From Mangifera indica (lineage: Eukaryota > Streptophyta > Magnoliopsida > Sapindales > Anacardiaceae), in contig NC_058144.1 of the NCBI RefSeq assembly GCF_011075055.1, positions 15,305,807-15,369,806 of the forward strand: DNA of 64,000 bases, given 5' to 3'. A program made the translations under genes and the position numbers. The notes below the pieces were generated by a model, which saw nothing but the letters and a program-made list of their open reading frames with translations, made no database searches and was not told where the DNA came from. Positions 11,618 through 24,599 of this stretch are shown in pieces (the stretch's first letter is position 1; every line of letters begins with the position of its first letter).

Positions 11618-14600
11618 TAAATATTTTATTTTGATTGGACATAATGGTATACAGATATCCATAGAGTCAAACAAAAAGTATGATGACTTGTCTTGTAGTG
11701 TACACACGAATGAGTGGTAGAAAATGATTGTATTTGATGAAACAATCAACTATAACCATAATGGTATCATACCCTCCAGATTTTGATAGTCTTTTGATGA
11801 AATCCATGGTAATGTCTTTCCAGACTTGAGTAAGGATGGGAAGAGGTTATAGGAGCCTTGCTAGTTTAAAAGCTTCATATTTGCTATGCTAACAACTTTC
11901 ACAAGAGGTAACGAATTTCTAAAGAAACATGAGTGCTCACCACCTGGTGAGGAATACAACTTATGAAGTACTTGGGGCATAAGTTGAAAATGACAAGGTA
12001 CCATTAGATGATCTTTATAAAATAAAGCTCTTTTTTTTACTTTGTAACCTATATGAGATATAGGATTTTAAATGAGATCTTGTACTATTTTTTTTAAGTG
12101 TAGGTCATTTGCAATCTCCTCTATTAGCCCATCAATATAGATAGCTTGAACAGTAAAAATGGTTAAAAGCTTTCATTGTTTGGATAACGTGTTGGTTGAT
12201 CGATTCTCACTTCGATCTATATTATATTTCAAAATCATACCCTAGTAGTTTAATTACCCCAGTAGTTTAATTACCCATTCCTAGATCACAAATACTATGG
12301 CCATTGGTTTTCTCTCATAGACTAATTTTAACCTACTCCTCGGTGAATTGCTCAACTGATAAAAGCTATTAGTCTTCCTTCTTATATGAGTACTACGTCT
12401 ACCCTTACACTTGAAGCATTTGTTTCTAGAATAAAAGTTTTGAGGTTGTTGAAGGCCTTTTGAGTAGTTTTATCCCATTCAAAATTGTCTTTTTTCAGTA
12501 GTCAAGTTAACAGTTCGTTGTCTTTCCATATCCTTTCACAAATCTTTAGTAATACCCTGTGAGCCCCAAAAATCCATGTAAACCCTTAACATCCTTAGGT
12601 GGTGGCCAAGCTAACGTGTCTTCAGCCTTTGCTGGGTCAATGGTTACTATTGTAGCAAAAATGATATACCTTAAATATTCAATTTGTGCACACCCAAATA
12701 AGCATTTCTTCTTATTAGCTATCAATTAGTGTTGGTCTAATACTTGAAAAATTGTCCAGAGATAAGTCAAGTGAGTCTTCCTATCAAGTTTCTAGATTAA
12801 AATGTCATAAAAAAAAAAACTATAATGAATTTGCATAGATAGGGCCAGAAAATATTGTTTATCAAGGCTTGAAAAGTAGCTAGTGCGTTGGATAGTTCGA
12901 ATGGCATGACCAAAAATTTGCAATGCTTATTATGAGTTTAGATAATTGTTTTCTCAATGTCCTCTTCAACCACTTGAATCTAATGATATCTAGATTTCAA
13001 GTCCATTTTGGAAAAGATGGTAACTTCTCCTAATTCATCAAAATGTTCATCAATGGCTCATATTGGAAACTTGTCTAAAACAATAATGTTGTTAAAGGCT
13101 CTATAATCAACACAAAAATTGTCATCCCCCATCTTTTTTCTCTTGACTAGCAAAATTGGGCTGGAATAAGGATTGTTTTTTGGCCTGATCCCTGGGTCTA
13201 AGATCTGTTGGACTATTTTTTTCATCTATTTTTTCTGGTATGTGGGTAATGGTATGGACGAATATTCAGTGGTAGTACTTTGGGAATTAGTCTCATGGCA
13301 TAATCATTAGGTCGTTGTGGTGGTAAATTGTTGAAAACTTCAAACAATTGATGGAATTCTTATAGAAGGTTGCTAATGTCGTTTAATAGTTCAATTGGGT
13401 AAGTTTCTAAAGAAATTTCCAACTTAGTAAATATAGGGTCCCCTTGTAGAACGCGTACCTCATGGCCCAAGATTTCTTTGACGACTTTGAACATTTGATA
13501 TGGATTGATTCCAATAATATATTTAATAAGTTCCTCAAAAATGTCTTCTAGACAATCTCTACTATTGTTGCTTCTACAATAGTCATCTCACCAAATTCTA
13601 GAACTTCTCTAGCATCTTCGTCATTGCCCAAGATTAGTACTTAGAAAGTCTTTTATCGACATCAGTGTTCAGGACCAAATAGCTTATTGTAGTGGAAACA
13701 CAACCCTTTCAGATATTTTTCCTATTGTTCAGTCTATGATATTTGCCATAAAAGGAGGTGACACATGCTACTGTCATGGTCTGGAGCCTTAGTCAGTGGT
13801 TGCCTAGATGAATCAGTGGGTAAGCTATTAGGGTTTGCTAGGAGTTGATTGTTTACCACATTGAAAGGGTCACAAGTTATAACCATTGAGTTTGGCTTTG
13901 TGAATGAGATGTATTGGGTTGTTAGACCATTATTGTGCATAGGCTAGTTGATACTATTGTATTGGGCGAAGGGTGGCTATCATTAGGTTGGGCTCGAGTT
14001 GGACCTGTTGGGCACCTAAAGCTGAAATGAATCAAAAGTGTTTGAGTTATTTCTATTGGACCGGTTGCTTAAATCCTTCATTTGGTCTAGTACTACATTA
14101 TAGTCTTCAATCTATTAGGCTACATCCATAGCCTAGCATAAGTTGGCGGGTACCATTACTTGGATCTCGGCTTGAATGTCATCTCTTAACCCATTTACAA
14201 ATGCCTTTTTCAATGCTCCATTAGACAAATCCAATAAAGAGGCTAAAGATTTTTCAAAGCGGCACTGGTAGTTGGCGACCAAACCTCATTGTAAGAGAGA
14301 GAGAAGTTCTCCATACATCATCCAATCCTAAATCAGTCGGACTCTTTCAATTAGTGCATCCTTGAACCCTTCCTAATTGTTAAACACACTTCTAGCCTCT
14401 TACCATTTAAACCATGTCAAGATTGGTCCCTTCATGCAAGCTTCAACCACTTAAACCCTATCTTCTGATCTAATGCAATTAATAAAGAAATATTTTTCTG
14501 CCCTAAAAATCCAGCCAACTAGATTGTCACTGTCAAACATTGGTATATGGATTCAATGTGGATAAATGTCTCTACCTCTAGTTCCCTTGTTACTCGTGAC

Positions 14601-14954
14601 CTATCCTCTTTTTAGGTGTATTGGTCTTGCCTCCCTACCATTATCCCCCTTTTGTTCTTCGTTGTTATGTTTGGTGTTTTCCAATATTCCAATGTTTTCC
14701 TACACTTCCTATTATTTGGCCATGGACTTGCCTTTAATCTCTTTTTGGCAAATCACAACCAATATGTCTTTGATCTTTGTCAACTTTCTTCTCATTAAGT
14801 GAACCTCCCGCAACTCCATTTGGATGCCCTTCAATTCCTCATTTACAGACCCAACTTCAATTTTTAGGCCTATGAATCTTCTCTTGATTTCTTTCTCCAT
14901 TTGTTTTACCCTTGTCTCTATTTTTGTACTTACTATTCCCTGAATACTCCTTTT

Positions 14955-14965
14955 CTCTGATACCA
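14955..14965 (-). other. Primer binding site of the gypsy element
   Basis: The minus strand reads TGGTATCAGAG, complementary to the 3' end of plant initiator methionine tRNA. The 5' LTR should lie at just higher coordinates, but I could not define it. A 97-codon open frame spanning 15005-14712 crosses this site, so its first codons are not gag. Confidence 0.7.
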
Positions 14966-15011
14966 CTTTTAATGCATACCTAAACCAAAAATGGTGCTTT
15001 TGCAAGTTGTT

Positions 15012-16483
15012 ATGCCGACTCTAGAGATGTTTTCAACTGTAGGATGCCTGAACTAGAGATATGAATGTGTACATGTTTTGTGTTTGTAAAAGTTGTGCAA
15101 TGTTGGTTTAGTAACAATTGTAATGGACGAAATAAATATAAATGAATAAAGATTGTTTTATTGAATGATAATGTGCAAATTGCACTTGCTTATTGATAAA
15201 ACCAGAAAACCAAATAACAAATACGTTGGTTCTACTGAAACAATACACTCTAGGCCTAAGCTCCTAAACCCCTAATTAATGGTTTATGTTTTCCCTTGAT
15301 ATTGTTCTCTCCAACATTGCCTCCCTTTTATATCCAAATTATCCTATTAATGATGTGTTTTATCCAAATTTTCTGGGTTATCTTGATATGCTCTATTGCT
15401 TGTGTGATAATTATTTGGATGATATTTATCTCCAACTGATGAAATATGAACTATTGGAGAGGAAATTCCCACCTTTCCCTTTCTCTAATAGGTCTTGATG
15501 ATTAGAGATCTAACAAAATGACAGTGAAATTGAACTTATGTTTCCTTCCTCACAGGCAGCTTAAAATTCCAACATAAAAGATTCCCTTTTTAAACAAGTA
15601 TTCAAATTAATCTCCATCAACCTTTTCCGAGGTAAAAATTACCTTCACAATAATCACCAAAGCCAATTTCTTGGTCCCAGGATTGTATTTCTCTGATGAA
15701 AACATGTAATTCATTGCTCTTAAGAAACACAGGACAAACATAAATCCCAACTTTTCTCTTCCAACAACCATTACTTTCAGCTACCATTGGACTCTATTAG
15801 CTTTAGGGTTTGATTTAAAGACACTGACATAACCATGAATAAGGGTTCATAATCCAATATTGAAATAATTAAGGATTCTACATTCTAATGGAATTGGCTT
15901 TTCTCATCTATGTTGATAGATGGGATTACCAATCTTAGTTTCACAAAAGAGTTAACATGACTAAGTACTTCATCATAAATCTCTTTCTAAATATACATAG
16001 AAAACTGGACACAACAAATTAAAACTCTGTTGTACTCAACCACCTCAGTCACACGGTAGCGATTGAAAATAAAGGAAGGATAAACAAAAATTTTTTTACG
16101 GTAAAATTAAGACAATGACAATAGAGCATGCTTATTTTCTTTGCCTTTTATTCATGTAGCAAAAGGTTATCCAAATGCCACCTAGCTCTGCATCTTACCA
16201 TAATAAGTTTCAATATGCATTAACGAAGTTATTTCCAGAAAATATATTTCTAAAACAATAAAAACTAAAATGATGTTCCCATCAAGTTAAAAACCTGAAG
16301 GCATTGTTATTTCCATAGATACATTATGCAAAAAAATCAATCAAATTCATAAGCTAGCAGGTCAATCTTCAATGGTTAACAAAATCATTAGACATAGGAA
16401 TTACAGTACAGTATATAGACAAAGCTAATAAATATAGGGATTCAATTCAACAAAATAAATGACAAAATGAATCTAGCTTGTGC
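15012..16483. other. Residual SRP9 intron 2 and possible LTR remnants
   Basis: I see no coding domain. The part near 15.0-15.3 kb may be the remains of the gypsy LTR or leader, because the primer binding site lies just to the left. The rest looks like old, unconstrained intron sequence. Confidence 0.4.
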
Positions 16484-16953
16484 CTCCTTGTCATCATCAG
16501 TGACCTTCAAAATGAATTTACCCTCACAATGTGGATACTTCATGCAATACTTCGTCTACATCCACAATTTCATCCAAAAAATCACAAAACATGAAATTAA
16601 ATATAACCACTGCTAGCATTATCAATCAAGCAGAACTTAAATCATCATGCAATTCAACCGATTTGTCAGAAATTAAAACAAAATCTTGACCTACTGACAA
16701 TGGCTTTTCATCATTTCGTAAGAAAATAAAGCATTAAACAAAAACATATCGAATTTCTCTGCTACTTTTCCATTGATTTACATTTTGCGGGAAAGAAAAC
16801 AATTGAAGAAAATAATAAAACAGACATACAGATTAGGGATTGGCTTTGTACAATTGCACCGTTCATTCAATGAACTCGTCCCAGGAAGTCATTTAAACCA
16901 TCATTATGATCGAAGAATCAGAAAATTGGCAAAATCAATTATGAATTGTTGGG

Positions 16954-17150
16954 TGTTGGAAAATATTATGTTTACATTCTATAAATTATGAAATTCTGTA
17001 AAAACGAATTGGATACCCAATTTTGAGTTTGTGACAAAAGCAATCCAAACATTGCATAAGGTGTTGACGTTAATCATTTCCACAACCCATTTGCATTCTT
17101 GCACTACCAGTATTTTGTATATAGAGGAGACATGGTTTTTATATATTTTG
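16954..17150 (-). repeat. 3' LTR of the minus-strand copia
   Basis: About 197 bp, collinear with 24252-24450 with perhaps 15-20 percent differences by eye. It holds the conserved start TGTTGGAAAATATTATGT and the shared stretch AAGGTGTTGA. Confidence 0.8.
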
Positions 17151-18734
17151 AATTCATGGTTTTTGATATTGTGTCACTGGTACAACATATAAGCTCACAA
17201 CTTATTAATCACAATCTACGTAGTCAAGAGATTTAACATATACAAGATATATATTTTTTGGAACAAGTTTAGTCAAAGGATCATTGGTCATATGATGCGT
17301 AGAAATATATTGTATGTTCACTTCCCTCTTAAAAATGATGTCTCTTAAACATTATGTCCAGTGTCAAAATGTTTGGTTATGAAAGTTATCCCATCTTATT
17401 TATAACAATAGATAACTATTGTTTTAACAATATCGTCATGTTTACCCAAATTCATAAATAATCTTCTTAACCAAACAATATTTTGTATAATCACTTAACA
17501 GACTATATACATGGCCTTCATTATGGATAAGGCTACGCATGTCTATTTCTTATTGTTCTAAGATATGGGCCTTTTTGGAGTAAGAAAACATAGCCAAAAA
17601 TGGATTTGCATTGGTCTAAATAGCCAATCAAATGCAAATTCGATCCTTCATAACATAAACAATAATCCATAGTGCCTTTTAGTATATCAATATCCTTTTG
17701 ACAACCTTTTAGTGTTTTTTTCCAAGATTTGACCAATATCAGCTAACTAACCTGACAACAAAAACGAATGTCTTGGTATGTAAGAACCATAGCATACTTT
17801 TGACATTTCTCTTCTTTCATCTTGAGTTTTGAGACACGTCTTTTGGCTCAATAATTCATCATTTAATATAGGAGTATCAATGGATTTGCAATTTATCATA
17901 TTGAATTATTTTAGAATCTTTTGAATATAATACTTTTGTCATACAGTCAAAAGTTTATTTGATCAATTCCTTTGGATCTTAATTACTAATACATAATTTG
18001 TCACTTCAGGTCAAAAACATAGACAACCATCCTTTAATGGTCATCACTTACTCCAAATCATTTCCAACTATCAACACATCATCACATATAGAAATAGAAT
18101 TTGTAAATTTGTTATCAGACTTTGTCATATAGATATAGTGGTCTTGATTAATCATCTTGAAGTCATTGGACATCATAGTCTTATGAAAAATTCAAGTACC
18201 ACTATCTAAATGACTGTTTTAGGTCATATATCAATCTTTGAAGCTTGTACATTTTGTGCTTATTAACTTTAACAATGAGATTTATATGTTGTTTCACATA
18301 GATTTCTTTGTCAAGTTATCCACTAAGGAAAGTTGTCTTAACATTTATCTGATGCAATTCTAAATCTAAACAAATTGAAGTGAATTTGTTCACTAGTAAG
18401 AATGTTTTCTTGGTAACTTAATACCTTCTAGTTAAGTATAGTTCTTTGCCTCAAGGTGAAATTGTATTTATCTATTGAGTCATCCATCTTACGATTCATT
18501 TAGAGAATCCATTTTTTCTCAGTGGGTTTTTGACCCAATGGTAAGTCAACCAAACTCTAGACTTTGTTTATTTCCATAGATTTCATATCTTTTTCCAATG
18601 TATCTTGTCATTTTTCCTTATTAGGGGAATGAGACAATTTCATTTATGCTTTTAGGTTATTTATCATCTTAGGGATTGGTAATGAAAACCTGTTTCAATT
18701 TTAAAACATCACTATGGTACTTTTGTAAGACTTT

Positions 18735-20405
18735 TAGGGTGCCAATAACTAGCAATCCAGCAAAATTTAAAATTTTCAAATTAAACAATCCCAAAAACCC
18801 TAACCAAGATACCCATTTTAGACATACATTCAAGAACATGCAAAACACACATAGGGTGTTTTACATTCTATGGCATCCATACAAAGCTCAAACACGAGAG
18901 AGCCAATCCAGGAGAAGAAGCTGCTAGTACTCTTTGACTAGAATTATGTGTTCATAGAAGAAAGAATGAAAAACTAGAAAACATACACCTAGGGTTTTAT
19001 ATCTATATGTGTAAATATCTTCTTGGTTTTAATGCATACTTAATAAATATGCGTAGGTGTCCAAGCTCTAATAAGAATTTGAACCAACTCAACACCTTTA
19101 ACACATATATGCATGACTAACATATAAGCATGCACAATTGTCATGTTTCAAGCCTTGCACGAATGGCACCATAAGTGTGTCGTTCGACATTGCTTTAAGG
19201 CTTGCACGAGTGGACAATGTTTTGTCTAATTATGTCATGCCTTTTATTTCTCATGGTGCAACCATCTTAGTCAAAGCATGGTCAACTAGGTTCTACAACC
19301 CAAATAGGCAAACCCAGTATTTCTAAGATTTCATTCTCTCTCCCTCAATATCAAGATTATCACCGAATAATCCTTACCTCTAATTTTGAATCAACTTATA
19401 TATGTGTGTAACTCATAAACTTTCTATTGAACCAGTAGTATCTAGATTCAGATCAAATTCAGACATAGACCAAGATTGACCTCTAGTACAACATCATAAC
19501 CACCCAAACGACAGAGTATCAGCTAACATCTATTAAGTTTTTACAACATCACATTATGTGCAATTTAATCTTTTCATCAACCAATATCTCTTAAGGCTAA
19601 GACATAGAAATGTGTCTATCTTAGTAGTTCTCTGACATGAACTAATATGCATTAATGACTAACATGGATTAGGCTACAACCTCATCCCATTGTGGTCACA
19701 GATTCAAATAGTCATAGATGTCTTTCAATATTCTCATGTGAGATATCTTCTCTTGTGCTCAAAAGTGATGAATTATTTATCAATCAACCACAGCCTTCAT
19801 ATATCTCACGATATGGGCGATTACTACCTTTATAGGTACCCTAATTATAGTGGCACATTAGATAGCATCAAACTATATCAATCTTTACATAAGATGGTCT
19901 AGCGACCTCAAGTCAAAGGATCACATGCATCTATAGTGTTCAAAGGATTTATTCCATAGACATTGGAGTGACCATATATATATATGGATATCCTCTAGTT
20001 AGGTTAGTTCGATGAATATGTCTTAAATGTACACCCATGTGTTATACCAAGCTGTCTACAACAACTTTGACATGTGACAACTGTGACATGTGACAATTGT
20101 CGTCACTTTTGGTAAGGTCACTTAACACTATGGTAATTTCATCATCATTACATATGCTCTTATTCATTGTAATATCAAGATTACGAACGTTTCTAGAATG
20201 GCCACTAAAATTGTACATAGAGTTCCTAAAATCAGTCATCTGATCTTCTTGTCACAGTTATATCATTCTAAAGGCATGTTATTCATACAATCATATAAAT
20301 AAACAACATATGAATTGAATAATAATAAATCTTTAATCAATTATTAATATTAAATTATATCCACAAATGCCAAATTTGATTGGCTCTAGAACACCTACCC
20401 TAACA
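18735..20405 (-). mobile_element. Solo LTR nested in the copia pol gene
   Basis: A 1671-bp non-coding block flanked by perfect 5-bp direct repeats (acttt at 18730-18734 and 20406-20410). Its minus-strand start reads TGTTAGGGTAGGTGTTCTAG, an LTR-like terminus. The other end reads TA instead of the expected TG in plus orientation, probably a later mutation. No internal domain exists, so this is a solo LTR left by recombination between two LTRs. Confidence 0.78.
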
Positions 20406-23400
20406 ACTTTTGGACATCCACTCTTACATAATTAAAGATCATTACTTCTATTAACTGAAATATGTTAGAGTTCAATCTCATTTGCTCCCACTATCTAAAA
20501 CAAGTATATGTTTTATCTTTTAGGACTTAACTAGTGGTCATTGAAATGTACCTATCCTTATTCTTCTTTTATCTCATACATATGAAACCTTTATCACTAT
20601 CATCCCTCTATGAATGTAGTATCTTTTAATATAATTTTAGTTAATCTTCCATCAAAATCCTCTCTGATGAACATAACAAACCCTTTGAATTGTCCAACAT
20701 ATCTTATAAAAATAAATTTCTTTCCTCTTGGTCCCAATTTTCCAAACTTATAAGAAAACTTATGGATAAATACTACTAACCACTAAGTTTGCAATCAATT
20801 AACTTAGGTTTTTTACATGTTCATAACTAATAAGAAGTGGAAACAATTGATTTAGTAGGCACTCGGTAAGTATATAGGTAGTAGTTAACGTTACATCATT
20901 ACAAATTGATGTCGAAGATTTGTCTATGTCATCATTAACCTAATCGTTTCCAATAGAGTTAAAATTCTCTTCTCTACTACACAATTTTGTTATAAAGTTC
21001 TTGGAATTATTCATTGTATACTATTCCTTTTTCATTATGCAATTCCTTGAACTTTTCAAACAAATACTCAAGACTTTGATTAAATCATAAAGCTTGTATC
21101 GTTTGGTCTAATTGATTCTCAACTTTATTTATATAGTGTCTAAAGTAGTCTATTGCTTCTGACTCATAGAGATCAAGTAAACAAGACCAAATCGAGTATA
21201 GTCTTTTATAAACGTAATGAAGTATGAGACATTATATCTAACTTTACATTCATAGGAGCACATATACTTGAGTATATAAAATGCAAAAGAATTTAAGCTA
21301 TTACAACTTTGTCAAATGGTTTTCTAGTAGTTTTTTTTTTGGTAGACAATGCTCTTATTTAGGCAGTTTTAAGTTATGTGAAAATTTCCAATAAACTTTC
21401 ATAGGCCAACCTATTTATTCTATCTTAGCTAATTTTTCCTAATCTAGCATATCATATATGTATATTCACATTCATACTTTTGGGAGTAATAAATAATCCA
21501 AAACTAACATTATCATAATGAAAGGTAACTAACACCATATAACCATTAAACACCAAACCAAATCCATAAAAGTCTTTTCTATTAAATTTTGACAAAGCAC
21601 TAAGAGAAATTTAAATTATGTCCTAGTTTAAGAAGAACAAGCAAATGGCCAAGATTTATCAAATATTTAGAACATATTGGACTTCATGTAGGTATAGGAT
21701 CCGACTATCTCGCAAAACTTATTTGCTCGTGTCTATCCCTTTTACTTCAACCCTTATGTTGTTACCTACATAAATCTAACTCATCTCCTTTAAAATTTCA
21801 CAAAAATCCACTAAAGCTCCTCTATCATAAGCTACTTAAAAATACACTAAAGCTTCTCTATTATATGCTACTTGGTCAGTGGCTTCTAAATCCATAATTC
21901 ACATAAGATAAGACTCAACTAATAGCACAGTATTATAAACTAAAGTTTCATCACTTTATATAGAATAAGACAATATCAGTTTTAGCTCTATGCATTCACG
22001 AATAAAATAACCCTTGTTGTTGCAATCACAACAAATCATCCTATTTCTATCTCTTCTTCTAGTACTTTTGCCATTCTTTCATTTTAAATTCTTGTTGTTG
22101 TTCTTATTCTTTGAGCTTTGTATGACCTCATTCCCTTACTCGAACTTAAGCCACTTACATTTGAAGTCATAAATAACTTTTGGAAATTGACTTTACAACA
22201 TATGCATGAGTACTTGGTCTAGCTGCCTCAAGGGTGCTTGTCCTCCAGCTCAATATGATGAGAATTATTAACAAGAGTCCTTATATTTTCACTGTGGGTC
22301 ATATGCACCTTCATACGCTCCTATTTTCAAAAAGAGATTGTTCTACTGCGTGAACCTATTGTTCATTTTTCAAAATGTGTCTAGCTAACTTTAATTCCAT
22401 AATCATATTTGATATGTCTCTGAAATGCTATTTTATTGACTTGTTGGGGACCTTTTTTTATGTGTCACATTTGATAGTCAACTACTTTTGTTTGGGCACT
22501 ATAGTTCCTCCAAATTTTTTTATCAAAACCTTACTTAAGACATACACAATTGAGCATTACTAGTAATTATATATCATATCGTTATTCATGGAACTGGTCA
22601 AGATATCACACGAAGTGAGTTTTAATTTTTACATGTGTGTTATGCGTTTACATCATATTTGTAACCTCTATCATAACCTGATTTGTAACTTTCAAAGCCT
22701 TTTGCGCATCTAAGATATAGTGCATCTTTAAATGTCATACCTTGTAATTATCCCTATTCAGTTTCTCATCCTAATTCAAATCAACCATAATATTCTATGA
22801 TTGCCTTAGTTAATAAGATCACAAAGACATATCAAACACAACATCAACTAATGCAATTAAACACACATCAATTGTCGTAATTGCATATTATAATTTAAAA
22901 TATCTCACATAAGTACATAATCAAAAGTTCACTATGTTTCTGATCATCTTCTATAACTCAAATGTTTGATATTTTAAAATTCAATCCAATTGTGCCACAT
23001 ATTAATTCTAGATGATAATTTCGCTAAATCCTACCAATCTTAAAATTCTCACATTTGACAATTATAAAATATGATACAACAAATGCATCACTACTATGAC
23101 TAGAACCATTTCATTAACTCGTATTATTCTTACAGTTAGTTTATCCATAATAAAGTCTCTATGTAATTTAAGATGAGTCAAGTGCCTCATATTTTGTTAA
23201 TTTGAGATTAACAATAAAACGAGATTTTCTCACATTCATTATTATGTGTCACTTGTTAGTAAGTTGTAATGTATCCACATAATCTCAAAATTTTCACAAT
23301 CTTTTCCCCAGAAAGATCATTTATTACAAGAGTCTAATGGTCATGCATATATATTATTGAACTATATATCATCTTTTTTCAAATTAAAAGAATGTGACTT

Positions 23401-24233
23401 ACTTTAAAATCTAAATCTTTATATTATATATATAGTCCTAACATGCACCATTAAATCATCTAATGATCATATCTTATACTATCTATGATAGTCCTTAGTT
23501 AACAAGCTTGCATGAATTAGAAATATGTGTTTTTAAAATACCGATACGTGTTTTATTGACCAGAATGAGGTATTACATGCCTTAAAGCATTGTAGGACCC
23601 ATAGAATTTATTCCACGTGCTAATCCGAGCATAATAAAACTAGCACGCACCAAAAGAGAGCTCCCTCACCCACCTAGAAAGGTTTTTCATTGACCGATGA
23701 TTGGTCATCATTGACTAGTCAATTGACTGGTTCAGGTTTCGGATTGACTCTATAGGTTGACCAGATGACCAAGGAGTTTGGGCAACTCGTTGGCCAAACG
23801 TATCATGTAATTTGGTTTTCCCAACCTTATTATAACCCATTTTGTCGTGAAAAACCCTAATTATTCCTCTATTCAATTTGCTTATTCTAGCCATCGATCA
23901 ACAATGACACCATTGGGCTTTTAAAGCTCTTATGTCATTGATTCTTCTCACATCAACTTCCAGCATCAACATCATTGAAATCCAATGAAACGACGACTTG
24001 AACATTGCAATTTAAGCTTTTGGTATTTGGTCGATTTCGATGTTATTTTAATATGAGTTTCAATACAATGCATGTAATATGTATCCAACAATCATTCGAA
24101 TACATTTACACATTTCAATTTCATGCAATTTGGCCAAATTCAATTTGTCCAAAATTCGAATTCAACAAAAAAAATTAATATAAAATCCTAAAATTCAAAA
24201 TAATAATATACAAAATTATAGGCATCCATCAAC

Positions 24234-24251
24234 TTGATGCTTTGATATCAA
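24234..24251 (-). other. Primer binding site of the minus-strand copia
   Basis: Immediately inside the LTR end (CCAACA on the minus strand) the sequence reads TTGATATCAAAGC, a two-mismatch version of TTGGTATCAGAGC, the usual plant tRNA-iMet primer site. This fixes the element's orientation. Confidence 0.7.
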
Positions 24252-24450
24252 TGTTGGAAAATATTATGTCTACCATTATATAAAATCTGAAATTCTGTAA
24301 AAATGAATTGCTACCTGGTTTCAAGTTTATGACAAAAGTAATCTAAATACGACATAAGGTGTTGATGTTAGTCATTTTCACGAACCCATTTGTATTTCTG
24401 CACTGCCAATATTTTGTATATAAGGGAGATATGGTTTCTATATCTTTTGG
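24252..24450 (-). repeat. 5' LTR of the minus-strand copia
   Basis: About 199 bp, collinear with 16954-17150. The outer boundary is set by where similarity between the two copies ends. Confidence 0.8.
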
Positions 24451-24599
24451 TTCTTAGGAGAAGAAGAAAAACAGAAAAAATACGCTTTTGTTTTTTATTT
24501 TACATTAGGTTTTGGGAGGCAGTTTTTGAACATATAAAGAGGTGTCCAATTGCCAACAATAACTCTCCCCAACTACCCTTCAACTACCGACCCTAACTG

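Larger units (their letters stand above)
9956..15011 (-). mobile_element. Ty3/gypsy retrotransposon, decayed
   Basis: On the minus strand the order is gag (about 14930-14200: YGWIFRAEKYF-like and TWFKW motifs, then YGELLSL), a probable protease region near 13.6 kb, reverse transcriptase (about 13180-12860: PYSSPILLVKRKKMGDDNF, then VDYRAFNN, then SKMDLKSRYH), an integrase region (about 12.0-10.3 kb) and a C-terminal chromo-like end (about 10265-10090: YYKPYWVLEKV, FFHVSHLKKVIG). This gag-PR-RT-RH-IN order is that of Ty3/gypsy. Many stops interrupt it. A primer binding site lies at 14955-14965. LTRs could not be delimited at either end. It sits in intron 2 of the SRP9 relic and abuts the MULE, and a small MULE (10721-11617) is inserted in its integrase. 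Confidence 0.82.
4155..16901 (-). pseudogene. SRP9: Relic SRP9 gene (signal recognition particle 9 kDa subunit), disabled and split by transposons
   Basis: Four exons on the minus strand together spell an almost full-length plant SRP9, the small protein that with SRP14 binds the Alu domain of SRP RNA and pauses translation. Exon 1 is 16901-16830 (TSWDEFIE recognisable), exon 2 16555-16484 (MKYPHCEGKFILKVTD), exon 3 4662-4570 (CLKFKTDQAQDA, NNMEKLNNIF) and exon 4 4231-4155 (DISEVTGKEKIEVQPAKK, ending GRKQ and stop). Exon phases agree with a single gene. It is dead: exon 1 has in-frame stops at codons 3, 13 and 22, the donor after exon 2 reads GC rather than GT, and exon 3 has a one-base deletion in a T run at about 4594-4599 that shifts the frame before ALMARGPD. 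Keeping introns means it is not a processed copy. Intron 2 is 11.8 kb and filled by a MULE and a gypsy element. A copia LTR starts 53 bp upstream of the start codon. The family assignment rests on my recall of plant SRP9 sequences. Confidence 0.88.
16954..24450 (-). mobile_element. Ty1/copia retrotransposon with short LTRs, decayed
   Basis: Both ends carry a direct repeat of about 200 bp beginning TGTTGGAAAATATTATGT (16954 and 24252). On the minus strand the interior runs gag with a CCHC-like knuckle (about 22060-22010: ICCDCNNKGYFIREC, with the histidine replaced by tyrosine), an integrase region (about 21.7-20.9 kb), reverse transcriptase (about 18.6-18.0 kb: DFKMINQDHYIYM, then DDVLIVGNDLE) and RNase H (about 17740-17500: MDYCLCYEGSNLHLIGY). 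The primer binding site adjoins the LTR at 24251. Stops are widespread. A solo LTR (18735-20405) is nested in its pol. The element inserted 53 bp upstream of the start codon of the SRP9 relic. It is the same lineage as the plus-strand copia at 47.9-61.4 kb. Confidence 0.85.

Noticed and set aside
14712..15005. 97-codon minus-strand frame as a separate gene with a coiled-coil look
   Set aside because: It overlaps the gypsy primer binding site and continues into gag, so only the later part is real gag sequence.
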